Shown piece after piece: positions 39,037 through 47,707 of a DNA stretch of 49,124 bases. The notes under the pieces were generated by a model, which ran no database searches, was not told where the DNA came from, and saw only the letters and a list, made by a program, of their open reading frames with translations. The number at the start of each line of letters is the position of its first letter. Positions within the stretch are counted from its first letter, which is position 1. The DNA is taken from NCBI RefSeq assembly GCF_927797785.1, contig NZ_CAKMLL010000047.1, positions 1-49,124 of the forward strand, given 5' to 3'. The DNA is from Candidatus Nitrotoga sp. BS. Its GTDB lineage: Bacteria; Pseudomonadota; Gammaproteobacteria; Burkholderiales; Gallionellaceae. The translations under genes and the position numbers were made by a program.

Positions 39037-39909
39037 ATGGCGCTACTGCCGAAATTATTTGGAAAAAAATCAGAGACGCCAATATTGCCGACCGAACCTA
39101 AACCGTTTGCGGACGGTAAAGACTCCACTACTATAGATAAACTGCGTAAGCGGCATATAGAAAACGCTGCTGAAGTATCACTAAAATTGGCAGATGAAAC
39201 CAACCCTCTTCGTGGAAAATTAAAAAAATATGCAATAGAGGACGATGAAGGCGCAATTGCTGCAAAGAAAGCAGCTAGCATTATTTCTTCTGAAAACAAT
39301 AACGCTATCTTAGCGGTGCAAGATAATGACGCCCTGATGGTGGCGACATGGGGCAACGACCTAGCGGGGATAGCGAGCTTAATTAAACAGGGTGCAGATT
39401 TGAATTTTCGTGACTTTCTGGGTAAATCGCCCTTGCATTATGTCTCAAGCTTAGACGCAGCTAAGCTGTTAATTGGTGGTGGAGCTGACATTAACACGAT
39501 GGATAATAACAATCGTACTCCATTATTCGAGGTTGACGATCCTAATATCGCCATGTTTTTAATTGATAACGGTGCTAGTGTTAATTTGAAAGATAAAGAT
39601 AGTTTCACGCCTTTGCATTTATGGGTTAATCATCCAACAGTCGCCAAACATTTATTGGTTGCCGGTGCCAACCCAAACATTCAGCTTTCACGAGGTGGTA
39701 CATTGTCCAGAGGGGGGCTTTATAAGAAGGGGAATAGCACTTTACATTGCACTAATAATATAGAATCAGCCAAAATTTTAATTGAATATGGCGTAGATAT
39801 CATGATTAAAAATAAATATGGGTTACTTGCTGAAGAGACGGCTACAGATGATACTAGAGAAGACGGATTGGCAGATTATATTAAATCTATCCGTATAAAT
39901 AAGGAATGA
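39037..39909 (+). CDS. Ankyrin-repeat protein
   Basis: The 290-residue soluble protein has a charged N-terminal part (1-95) of unknown fold, then about five ankyrin repeats (about 97-280), for example DALMVATWGNDLAGIASLIKQGADLN, GKSPLHYVSSLDAAKLLIGGGADIN, RTPLFEV, and SFTPLHLWVNHPTVAKHLLVAGANPN (each fitting the TPLH...LL..GA.. pattern). Ankyrin repeats bind proteins; the target is unknown. AGGAGG sits 6 bases before the ATG. No signal peptide is seen. The gene stands alone after the structured element, with AT-richer composition than the flagellar genes nearby, which may hint at later arrival. Confidence 0.85.
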   Translation: MALLPKLFGKKSETPILPTEPKPFADGKDSTTIDKLRKRHIENAAEVSLKLADETNPLRGKLKKYAIEDDEGAIAAKKAASIISSENNNAILAVQDNDALMVATWGNDLAGIASLIKQGADLNFRDFLGKSPLHYVSSLDAAKLLIGGGADINTMDNNNRTPLFEVDDPNIAMFLIDNGASVNLKDKDSFTPLHLWVNHPTVAKHLLVAGANPNIQLSRGGTLSRGGLYKKGNSTLHCTNNIESAKILIEYGVDIMIKNKYGLLAEETATDDTREDGLADYIKSIRINKE

Positions 39910-40220
39910 GGTAATAGCCGATGTTCCATTTTTGAGCGGGTGTTGGCGGGAGCAGCGCTAAGTTTTTAGTTACACAAGCTAGAGATTACGATGTAATGTG
40001 CCTATCAGCGCATCCAAAAATGGATATTAGTTGTTTCCTCATCCCCAAATAGAACCAAAAGGTATTATCAGGACACCCGCACCATTTCTCAGCGGGGCAA
40101 TAGGTTTCTTTATAGATTAAATCTTGCAATAGCAATTTGTAATGGCTTGTCACTTCAACCGAATATCTTAAATTTTCAAAAACTACAGTTTATGCCATTA
40201 GCAATAATACGTAATATGTC
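39910..40220. other. Intergenic region upstream of mobA
   Basis: About 310 bases with no gene. A small hairpin ATCCA-AAAA-TGGAT lies at 40012-40025. No clear promoter or Shine-Dalgarno for mobA was picked out. Confidence 0.3.
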
Positions 40221-40892
40221 ATGACAATGTCTCAGGTTAAATTTGAGACGCCTCCAGAAGCGACACATCCTGCAATAACCTCTGTAATTCTGGCAGGGGG
40301 TTTAGGCACGCGTATCGGCGGCGCAAAAGGTTTGCAACCCTTGCATGGTCGAGCGTTAATTGGCTGGGTATTAGATTCTGTCAGCCGCCAAAGTGAAGAA
40401 GTTTTGATTAATGCGAATGGTGTACCAGATGCTTATTTATGCTTTGGCTATCCTGTCATTGCCGATGAGACCCCGGATTGGCCAGGACCGCTCGCTGGAT
40501 TGCAGTCCGCTCTGCGTCTTGCACGTCATGATTGGGTTGCAAGTGTTCCTTGCGACACACCATTCCTGCCAGACGATTTGATTGCCCGTTTATATAAAGC
40601 AGTTAGCACAACAACTACGATGGATGCCGCTGTAGCTGTCGTTGCTGGGAAGCGGCAGCCTACTATTGCCCTCTATCGGAAAAACGTACTTCCTAAACTT
40701 GATGCCTATTTGAATTCGGGTGGGCGTAAAGTAAATGCCTGGCTAGAAACCTTACATGTAAGTGAAGCATTAATAGATGATGCAATTGCATTTACTAACA
40801 TTAATACGCTGGACGATTTGGCACACGCTAGCCAGATTTCAGTAAATGTACACACTAAGGATGGTGCTGAGAAATCCATAATCAACAAATAA
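40221..40892 (+). CDS. mobA: Molybdenum cofactor guanylyltransferase
   Basis: MobA joins GMP to molybdopterin to make the bis-MGD cofactor of enzymes such as nitrate reductase and formate dehydrogenase. The 223-residue protein has the nucleotide-binding loop VILAGGLGTRIGGAKGLQPL near residue 22, WPGPLAGLQSAL, VPCDTPFLP (metal-binding Asp) and the C-terminal GGRKVNAWLE. ATG 40221 or ATG 40227 could be the start. It is convergent with motD and not grouped with other cofactor genes here. Confidence 0.93.
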   Translation: MTMSQVKFETPPEATHPAITSVILAGGLGTRIGGAKGLQPLHGRALIGWVLDSVSRQSEEVLINANGVPDAYLCFGYPVIADETPDWPGPLAGLQSALRLARHDWVASVPCDTPFLPDDLIARLYKAVSTTTTMDAAVAVVAGKRQPTIALYRKNVLPKLDAYLNSGGRKVNAWLETLHVSEALIDDAIAFTNINTLDDLAHASQISVNVHTKDGAEKSIINK

Positions 40893-40966
40893 AATGAGTG
40901 CAACGCAATTGAAAATAACGTGACTGCTCATTTTGTGTATTATCGGTAGGAGCAAAATTCATGTAG

Positions 40967-40986
40967 ATTCCGGCCTTCGTTGGAAT
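40967..40986. repeat. Degenerate dRS3/REP-like palindrome
   Basis: ATTCC-N10-GGAAT with a central CCTTCG, followed by GAC, is a decayed version of the palindrome repeated at 7975-8003 and 8031-8059. It lies between the convergent mobA and motD. Confidence 0.5.
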
Positions 40987-40997
40987 GACGAGCCGTA

Positions 40998-41765
40998 CTA
41001 TTTGACGACCGACTCTTTAGGTTCTTGTTCTGTTCGCTCTATGATAGGTGATAATATTGTCACTGTTATTCGGCGATTTTGCGCGCGCTCATCCGCAGTA
41101 TCATTGGATGTCACCGGATGGTTGGCGGCAGAGCCTATCGCTTTAAGGTTCTTTGGCATCAACCCATGCTCGATAAATAAACGCACTACGCTACTGGCTC
41201 GTGCCGAGGATAGCTCCCAATTGGATGGAAACTGCTCAGTGGCAATGGGTATGTCATCGGTATGCCCTTCTACCTCAATGGCCAAATCGACTGGCTCTAG
41301 TACCTTCGCCACATCGACAAGAGTGCTTATTGCACCGCCTTGTAATGTTGCATTCCCTTGATTGAATAGCGCACTAGCGTTAATTTCCACCGCTACACCA
41401 CGATTAGTTTGCATCACACTTACCTGGCCATTTTTAACCAATGCGCTCATGACTTGATTGATTTTTTTGGCGATGTCCTGCATGGCTTCCTGCTGTTGCT
41501 GGGCTAACTTGGCATTCCTCCTGTCCACCAAGGATTTTAGCAACAAGCCCTGCTCGCTTGCTGGAACGATTGCAGCGGGTTTGACTATCTGTTTACCAAA
41601 TGCGGAAGTCAATGAGGCACTGAATATTTGATATTTACTTTCATTCACCGAAGACATTGCATACATCACCACAAAGAAGGCAAATAGCAGAGTGATGAAG
41701 TCGGCGTATGAAATTAGCCAGCGATCATGGTTTTCATGCTCTCTATGTCTTGCCCGACGCGCCAT
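40998..41765 (-). CDS. motD: Flagellar motor stator protein MotD (MotB family)
   Basis: MotD anchors the stator to peptidoglycan and, with MotC, carries ions that turn the flagellum. The 255-residue protein has a short basic N-terminus, one membrane helix with the ion-binding aspartate (WLISYADFITLLFAFFVVMY), a plug-like segment, and a C-terminal OmpA-like domain (VEGHTDDIPI, NWELSSARASSVVRLF, QNRRITV). It starts two bases after the motC stop. The flhF-flhG-fliA-motC-motD order is the Pseudomonas-like arrangement, favouring the MotD name over MotB. Confidence 0.92.
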   Translation of the reverse strand: MARRARHREHENHDRWLISYADFITLLFAFFVVMYAMSSVNESKYQIFSASLTSAFGKQIVKPAAIVPASEQGLLLKSLVDRRNAKLAQQQQEAMQDIAKKINQVMSALVKNGQVSVMQTNRGVAVEINASALFNQGNATLQGGAISTLVDVAKVLEPVDLAIEVEGHTDDIPIATEQFPSNWELSSARASSVVRLFIEHGLMPKNLKAIGSAANHPVTSNDTADERAQNRRITVTILSPIIERTEQEPKESVVK

Positions 41766-41767
41766 GA

Positions 41768-42508
41768 CTAAGGAATGAATCCCTGCAACTTGCTTTCGAT
41801 GAAATTTGAACTTTCGCCACTAGCAATGGCTGTCAGTCCATCAACCAACATCTCACGCATTACTACCTGTTGCAGAATCAACATTTTCAATTTATTGGCC
41901 ATGGGTAAAAATACTAGATTCGCAAGCCCCACACCGTAAATGGTAGAAATAAACGCAACTGCAATCCCTGCTCCCAGCTTTGACGGTTCGCCAAGACTCT
42001 GCATGACATGAATTAAACCAAGCACAGCGCCTAGAATGCCGATAGTTGGCGCATACCCTGCTGCTGATTCCCATACACGTGCAGATTGGAATCGCAATTG
42101 TTCATACGTATTATTATCTACCTCCAGTACTTCTCTAATTTTTTCCGCACTGTTGCCATCCACCAGCAGTTGAAGCCCTTTTTTTACAAATAAATCGCTG
42201 CTCCTGGCAATTTGTGGTTCCAGAACAAGCACTCCATCCTTGCGCGCTTGCCTGCTCCAAGCGGCAATCTGATAGATTAATTTCTGCTGGGATAACGTTG
42301 GTGTAACGAACACCCAGCGGCCCATTTTGATGCCTTCCACAAAAACATTTAGTGGACTTTGCAGCATCACTGCGCCCAGAGTGCCGCCGAACACAATAAG
42401 GAAAGCCGCTCCCTGAAAAAGGATAGATAGCTCACCCCCTTCAAGTAACTGACCGCCTAAAACTCCGCCTAGGCCGAGCAATAGGCCCGCTAAGCTAAGC
42501 TTGTCCAT
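41768..42508 (-). CDS. motC: Flagellar motor stator protein MotC (MotA family)
   Basis: The 246-residue MotA-family protein has four membrane helices, with the conserved GYAPTIGILGAVLGLIHVM (third) and AVAFISTIYGVGLANLVFLP (fourth) and a cytoplasmic loop between helices 2 and 3 that meets the rotor. The start is ATG 42508, which shares a base with the fliA stop (TAATG) and begins MDKLSLAGLLLGLGG as homologues do; a longer frame into fliA is not needed. Partner of MotD. Confidence 0.93.
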   Translation of the reverse strand: MDKLSLAGLLLGLGGVLGGQLLEGGELSILFQGAAFLIVFGGTLGAVMLQSPLNVFVEGIKMGRWVFVTPTLSQQKLIYQIAAWSRQARKDGVLVLEPQIARSSDLFVKKGLQLLVDGNSAEKIREVLEVDNNTYEQLRFQSARVWESAAGYAPTIGILGAVLGLIHVMQSLGEPSKLGAGIAVAFISTIYGVGLANLVFLPMANKLKMLILQQVVMREMLVDGLTAIASGESSNFIESKLQGFIP

Positions 42509-43218
42509 TAATGCCCTTTCAGCGAACTGCGTAAACGTGCTACCGCCTGACTGTGCAACTGGCACACTCGCGATTCGCTTACGCCCATCACCTCCCCGAT
42601 TTCGCGCAAGTTCATATCCTGCTCGTAATGCATACCCATCAATTTGCTCTCACGTTCTGGCAAATTCCCTATTGCCTTAATCAACGCACTGCGAAAACGT
42701 TCATCTTGCAACAAATCGAGCGGATTAGCATCGCTATCAAAATCATAACGTTCGAAGAAATCCTCCTCACCTTCGCCATGAAAATCTTCGTAATATACTA
42801 ATTGCGCGCCACGCGCCGTGAACAACATTTGTTGATATTCTGTCAACGGGACGCCCAACTCCTGAGCAAGCTCCGTTTCACTCGGCGGTTTGCCCAGGCG
42901 TTGCTGTAGTTTGCAAATTGCCGTCTCAATGCGGCGCATATCGCGACGCAAGTTGCGCGGCATCCAATCGGCTTGGCGCAGTTCGTCTAGCATCGAACCA
43001 CGGATACGCTGCGAGGCATACGTTTCAAATTGCGCACCACGCAAATCATCATAGCGCCCAGCCGCCTCCAAAAGACCCATCATGCCAGCCTGTATGAGGT
43101 CATCTACCATTACGCTGCTGGGCAATCGCAGCATCAAATGATGTGCAATACGCTTTACTAGCGGCGCATATTCTTTGATGCACTGCTCCTTGTCACATTT
43201 TCCACTGGCTGTGTACAT
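42508..43218 (-). CDS. fliA: Flagellar sigma factor FliA (sigma-28)
   Basis: FliA switches on late flagellar genes. The 236-residue protein has region 2 (YAPLVKRIAHHLMLRLPSSV, DDLIQAGMMGLLEAAGRYD, FETYASQRIRGSMLDELRQ), region 3 (KPPSETELAQELGV) and region 4 (LPERESKLMGMHYEQDMNLR, VMGVSESRVCQLHSQAVARL). It overlaps motC by one base, so the stator genes are co-translated. It follows flhG by 313 bases and appears to have its own promoter at 43447-43475. Confidence 0.95.
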   Translation of the reverse strand: MYTASGKCDKEQCIKEYAPLVKRIAHHLMLRLPSSVMVDDLIQAGMMGLLEAAGRYDDLRGAQFETYASQRIRGSMLDELRQADWMPRNLRRDMRRIETAICKLQQRLGKPPSETELAQELGVPLTEYQQMLFTARGAQLVYYEDFHGEGEEDFFERYDFDSDANPLDLLQDERFRSALIKAIGNLPERESKLMGMHYEQDMNLREIGEVMGVSESRVCQLHSQAVARLRSSLKGH

Positions 43219-43531
43219 AATAAGTGTTATTGAGATTTACATTGATTATGAATAAGTGTCATTGATGGCAACCATCATTCTCGTTTCGATAACCTCAAAA
43301 CAGGCTGGCTATGGTGAATCGTAAATCCAAAATTCAAAATATTTTTAAAGCTCTCAAGACCCAGTCTTTGCGGGATTGACTGGGTTAATAAAGCATGTCG
43401 CATGATGAAATTTAGCAACATCTATTAATTAGATTAAAGATTACTGATAATATTTTTTAATAAATTAAATGTCAATACATTGATTTGTTTATATAAACAC
43501 GAATTATATATTTAAATAACTTGCGCGCGTT
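43219..43531 (-). promoter_or_regulatory. fliA promoter and long leader
   Basis: On the minus strand TTGACA (43475-43470) and TATTAT (43452-43447) are spaced by 17 bases, close to sigma-70 consensus (6/6 and 5/6). Transcription from here would give a leader of about 220 bases. The leader contains the hairpin ACCCAGTC (43359-43366) with GACTGGGT (43378-43385), 11-base loop and no T-run. The surrounding DNA is very AT-rich. Confidence 0.55.
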
Positions 43532-44410
43532 CTAATTCAGAGTACTTACCTGTCGAATCAATCGCTGCATAATATTGGCCAGACCTCCTGACTCCTTGTT
43601 TACAGCAGTGGGCAGCAACATCAGGTTGCGGCCCAGATCACCGAATGCCAGAGTAGACTGCGCAGCCGGGAACACATCAAGAACTGGGCGCCCTAATTGT
43701 GCCGCACGTTTAAGCTTTTCATCAAATGGAATATAACCCAGATATTCCACACATACCTGCAAATGTTGGCGTGCTACTTGCGCCATGTTACCAAATACAA
43801 GGCGTGCCGCCTGCTCATTACACGCCTTATTAACCACAATCCCAAAGTGCTGATGCCCATCCTGCATAGCCATGCGCTTGATCAAGGCGTAACTTTCAGT
43901 GATAGCAGAGGGAGTGGAGTTCATTACTAACATTAGCGGCTGATTAGGTGCCAAGCTACCCGTAATATCTGTATCCCTATATGTCGTTGCATCCACCAAT
44001 ACAACATCTACATCGCAGGATACTTCTGCCAAACTTTCCAGTAAGTGCTCACGCTCTTGCGCACACAATGTTGGTAGCGCTTGAATGGCACGTGCTACAG
44101 GCAGTATGCGTATATTCTGTGGGCCATCATGCAGCATAATTTCGCGCATCGACTTTCCGCACCGTATAGCGTGCAACAAGTCATGACGTGACTTGAGTGC
44201 AAGCATGTTACTTACATTGTCGAGCGACTGACTTTCGTCTAGTATGAGCACCTCTTTGCCAGCGCGCGCCAAGGACGCAGCCAAATTCACCACTACACTG
44301 GTTGCCCCGAAGCCAGCGCGGGCAGCAGCCACCGTAATCACGCGCGTGGAAGCACGAACCAACAGACGACGCAATCCCTCCGCTTGATCAGTTACGCGCT
44401 CAAGTTGCAT
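43532..44410 (-). CDS. flhG: Flagellar number regulator FlhG (FleN), MinD/ParA-like
   Basis: FlhG is a MinD-like ATPase that, with FlhF, sets flagellar number. The 292-residue protein opens with the DQAEGLRRLL motif used to activate FlhF, then VITVAAARAGFGATSVVVNL in the place of the Walker A loop, EVLILDE, VDVVLVDATTY and later MinD-like parts (GIVVNKA, YLGYIPFDEKLKRAAQLGRP). The Walker A lysine is missing: the loop reads GFGATS instead of GVGKTS. Reduced or altered nucleotide use is possible; several betaproteobacterial homologues also lack this lysine, from memory. It overlaps flhF by 11 bases. Confidence 0.9.
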   Translation of the reverse strand: MQLERVTDQAEGLRRLLVRASTRVITVAAARAGFGATSVVVNLAASLARAGKEVLILDESQSLDNVSNMLALKSRHDLLHAIRCGKSMREIMLHDGPQNIRILPVARAIQALPTLCAQEREHLLESLAEVSCDVDVVLVDATTYRDTDITGSLAPNQPLMLVMNSTPSAITESYALIKRMAMQDGHQHFGIVVNKACNEQAARLVFGNMAQVARQHLQVCVEYLGYIPFDEKLKRAAQLGRPVLDVFPAAQSTLAFGDLGRNLMLLPTAVNKESGGLANIMQRLIRQVSTLN

Positions 44411-45626
44411 ATTTTTCCCGCATTATAGGTGCCGCACCCACTCCCGCCATCAGCGCAGGAAATTCCAGTTCGTGCAACGTAAATGGAGCTGCTTTAGCAG
44501 ATTGTTTGAAGGCGCGATGCAACAGATATTCCATATTTACTTCGTGTAAATCTTCCGGCACGCGTTGTCCATTGGCAATGTAGTGCAATATCAATTTGTG
44601 GCGCATTGCCACATCCAGCACCGTACCAAAGGTTACCGCTTCGTCCAGTTTTGTGGGAATGCAACCAATTACCCCTGCACCGTTGTACATGCACGCCACA
44701 TCATTTAGAGTGTCGCCGCTACTGGTAGCATTTAGCAACAACAGACGCTTCACTCCAGTCGCATTGAACATTTCGGCTTGCGCTGCCATGCGACTATCAT
44801 GTTGTCCCATACCGATGGTATCAATCAGCACCAAATGTTTATTCTTCAGGCCAGCCAAGGTCTGACGTAAATCTTCTGTATCTCGCACTAGGTGCACTGT
44901 TACACCGAGTATTTTCCCATAGATACGCAATTGTTCGTGCGCACCAATTCGGTAACTGTCGGTGGTGAGTAATGCTACCTTGTCGGCACCATAGCGAACC
45001 ACTGCACGTGCCGCCAGCTTGGCTGTAGTGGTGGTTTTTCCAACGCCAGTGGGACCTATCAGTGCAACCACGCCACCACGCACTATGATATCTTCTTGCT
45101 TCGTGGCGATACGCAAGTTGTTCCCCAGAACCTGACGTACCCATTCCATATTGGCCGTAGCTGGCATTTTCCCTATCATCTGGCGCGATAGGGATGCGCT
45201 AAATCCTGCATTCAGCAAATCGCGCAATATGCGCGTGCGTTGAGGGTCGCGCTGCTGCCTATCCGACCACGATTGGCAGTCCATCTGTTCCTGCATCATA
45301 TTGCGCATGAACTTAAGCTCGCTGAGGATACCTTGCTGCTCCATCTGCATTGTAGATATGGAAGATTTTGCAGGCTCCGCCACAACTGCGGCAGGTGCAC
45401 GCTTCTGCGCCACTATCGCTGCCCGGATTGGGACTGGGACTGGGGCGGGCACTGGCTGTCTGGACTCATGTGTCAACTGGGCAAATTCCGCGCTGGCCAA
45501 TGCCATAATCTCGACCCCACCGTCTACCTTACGATTGGATAGAATAACTGCATCAGCACCCATTTCAATGCGTATCAACCGCAATGCTTCACGCGACGTT
45601 GTTGCTACAAATTTTTTCACGTTCAT
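44400..45626 (-). CDS. flhF: Flagellar biosynthesis GTPase FlhF
   Basis: FlhF is an SRP-type GTPase that places the flagellum at the pole. The 408-residue protein has the basic B domain (1-90), a Pro/Ala-rich linker (VPAPVPVPIRAA), the N domain and the G domain with GPTGVGKTTTTAKLA (G1), TTDSYRIGAHEQL, DTIGMGQHDSR (G3) and TKLDEAVTFGTVLD (G4). All key GTPase motifs are intact. Start and stop overlap flhA and flhG, forming one run. Confidence 0.95.
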   Translation of the reverse strand: MNVKKFVATTSREALRLIRIEMGADAVILSNRKVDGGVEIMALASAEFAQLTHESRQPVPAPVPVPIRAAIVAQKRAPAAVVAEPAKSSISTMQMEQQGILSELKFMRNMMQEQMDCQSWSDRQQRDPQRTRILRDLLNAGFSASLSRQMIGKMPATANMEWVRQVLGNNLRIATKQEDIIVRGGVVALIGPTGVGKTTTTAKLAARAVVRYGADKVALLTTDSYRIGAHEQLRIYGKILGVTVHLVRDTEDLRQTLAGLKNKHLVLIDTIGMGQHDSRMAAQAEMFNATGVKRLLLLNATSSGDTLNDVACMYNGAGVIGCIPTKLDEAVTFGTVLDVAMRHKLILHYIANGQRVPEDLHEVNMEYLLHRAFKQSAKAAPFTLHELEFPALMAGVGAAPIMREKYAT

Positions 45627-47707
45627 GCGCTTCCCCCTACCATTGAAGTTACCCTTACCGCCTTGAAGCCGGGCACTTCCTCATGCGAAATAACTTTGAG
45701 TTGCGGCAATGCGCGTTTCAGAAAATGTGCCAGCAAATCGCGTAACTGTCCGGGAACCAATAACACCGTGGGCAGCCCTAATTGTTCTTGTAGCTTTGCA
45801 GCATTTCGCGCCTCTCGCAAAAGAGTATCGGCCAATCCTGGCTCGATAGCCAAATTGCTGCCTCCCGTCTGCATGGCCTGCATCAAGATATATTCCAGCT
45901 CTTTATCCATGCCGATCACCTGCAATTCCTGTGCTGCGGGGTAGAACTGTTGCACAATGGCCGGGCCTAACGCGACTCGCACTAAGGCGGTCAGCTGGTG
46001 TGCGTCCTGTGTCTGAGCGGCAGACTCCGCCAACGTTTCCAATATGGTGCGCATGTCACGGATATGCATTCCTTCGTCGAGCAAATTCTGCATCACCTTC
46101 TGAACTGTAGAAAGCGGCAGCAGCTTAGGAATAAGATCATCGGTCAGCTTGGGTGACAGCTTGCTCAAATGATCGAACAATTGCTGTAATTCCTGTCGAC
46201 CCAGCAGTTCAGCGGAATGCGTTTGGACGAGATGACTTAAATGAGTGGCGATAACCGTACTGGCATCAACCACCGTATAACCCATAGACTGTGCCTGCTC
46301 GCGCATCGCCGTGTCCACCCAGGTTGCAGGCAGGCCGAATGCCGGATCATGCGTCTGATTACCAGGTAACACACCAGTGGCGTTGCCTGGATTAATCGCC
46401 AGATGCATATTGGGAAAGGCATCACCCGTGCCAATTTCAACTCCCTTCAGAGTAATACGATATGCATTTGGGCGCAGGTCGAGATTGTCGCGGATATGTA
46501 CTGCTGGCGGCAAAAATCCAATGTCATGTGTAAATTTTTTGCGTATTCCTTTGATGCGACGCAAAAGGTCTCCATCCTGAGCTTTATCAACCAGCGCGAT
46601 AAGACGATACCCGACTTCCAGTCCCAGTATGTCCACTTGCGAAACATCTTCCCAACTCGCCTCATTCGTTTCCGATGGCGGTGCAACAATACTTGCCGCT
46701 TCAGGCTTCTGCTCGATAGTCTTGGCGCGCTTCATGATGAAATAAGCCAGGCCGCCCAAAGTACCCGCTAGCAGCAAGAAAGAAAAATGCGGCATGTTAG
46801 GAATTAGCCCCAGCATGCCAATGATGCCAGCAGTTAAAATCAGTACCTGCGGTTGACTAAATAACTGCCCCACGATTTGCTGGCTGATATTCTCTTCAGT
46901 GGAGACACGGCTCACCATCATGCCGGCTGCGGTGGAAATAACAAGCGCAGGAATTTGCCCCACCAAACCATCGCCGATGGCCAATAAGGTATAGTTGTTG
47001 GCGGCAGTCGCTACGTCCAGGTTGTGTTGGAATACACCAATGATCAATCCGCCAATGACATTGATAAAAATGATGACAATGCCCGCTATCGCATCGCCAC
47101 GCACGAACTTGCTGGCCCCATCCATTGAGCCATAGAAATCCGCTTCCTGCGAAATAGTGGCACGCCGCCGCCGCGCCTCATCTTCACCAATCAGTCCGGC
47201 ATTCAGGTCCGCGTCAATCGCCATCTGCTTGCCAGGCATTGCATCCAATGTGAAGCGAGCTCCAACCTCAGCGATACGACCTGCACCTTTGGTAATCACG
47301 ACAAAGTTAATCACCACCAGAATGATGAACACGACTATGCCGACAGCATAATTGCCACCCACCAGAAAATGGCCAAACGCTTCAATCACCTTACCCGCCG
47401 CTCCCGGACCAGTATGCCCTTCCAGCAGCACCACACGAGTTGAAGCTACATTTAAAGAAAGGCGTAGCAGTGTGGTAATCAACAGGACGGTTGGGAATAC
47501 AGCAAAATCCAGAATCTTGGTGGTATGCATACTTACCAGCAACACCATAACAGCCAGAGCAATATTGAAGGTGAACAAAATATCCAGTAGAAGCGGTGGC
47601 AACGGCAACACCATCATCGCCAGAATCATCACAATCAGCACTGGCCCAGCCATGCCGCGCAAACCAATACGCTTAATAAAATTTTGTATTGTCAACAAAT
47701 TAATCAT
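45623..47707 (-). CDS. flhA: Flagellar export apparatus protein FlhA
   Basis: FlhA is the main gate and docking site of the flagellar type III export machine. The 694-residue protein has about eight membrane helices in residues 20-330, the cytoplasmic FHIPEP loop around 145-210 (ITKGAGRIAEVGARFTLDAM, PGKQMAIDADLNAG), and a large C-terminal domain that receives chaperone-substrate pairs (from about 350). Length is normal. It overlaps flhB by four bases (ATGA) and flhF by four. Confidence 0.97.
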   Translation of the reverse strand: MINLLTIQNFIKRIGLRGMAGPVLIVMILAMMVLPLPPLLLDILFTFNIALAVMVLLVSMHTTKILDFAVFPTVLLITTLLRLSLNVASTRVVLLEGHTGPGAAGKVIEAFGHFLVGGNYAVGIVVFIILVVINFVVITKGAGRIAEVGARFTLDAMPGKQMAIDADLNAGLIGEDEARRRRATISQEADFYGSMDGASKFVRGDAIAGIVIIFINVIGGLIIGVFQHNLDVATAANNYTLLAIGDGLVGQIPALVISTAAGMMVSRVSTEENISQQIVGQLFSQPQVLILTAGIIGMLGLIPNMPHFSFLLLAGTLGGLAYFIMKRAKTIEQKPEAASIVAPPSETNEASWEDVSQVDILGLEVGYRLIALVDKAQDGDLLRRIKGIRKKFTHDIGFLPPAVHIRDNLDLRPNAYRITLKGVEIGTGDAFPNMHLAINPGNATGVLPGNQTHDPAFGLPATWVDTAMREQAQSMGYTVVDASTVIATHLSHLVQTHSAELLGRQELQQLFDHLSKLSPKLTDDLIPKLLPLSTVQKVMQNLLDEGMHIRDMRTILETLAESAAQTQDAHQLTALVRVALGPAIVQQFYPAAQELQVIGMDKELEYILMQAMQTGGSNLAIEPGLADTLLREARNAAKLQEQLGLPTVLLVPGQLRDLLAHFLKRALPQLKVISHEEVPGFKAVRVTSMVGGSA

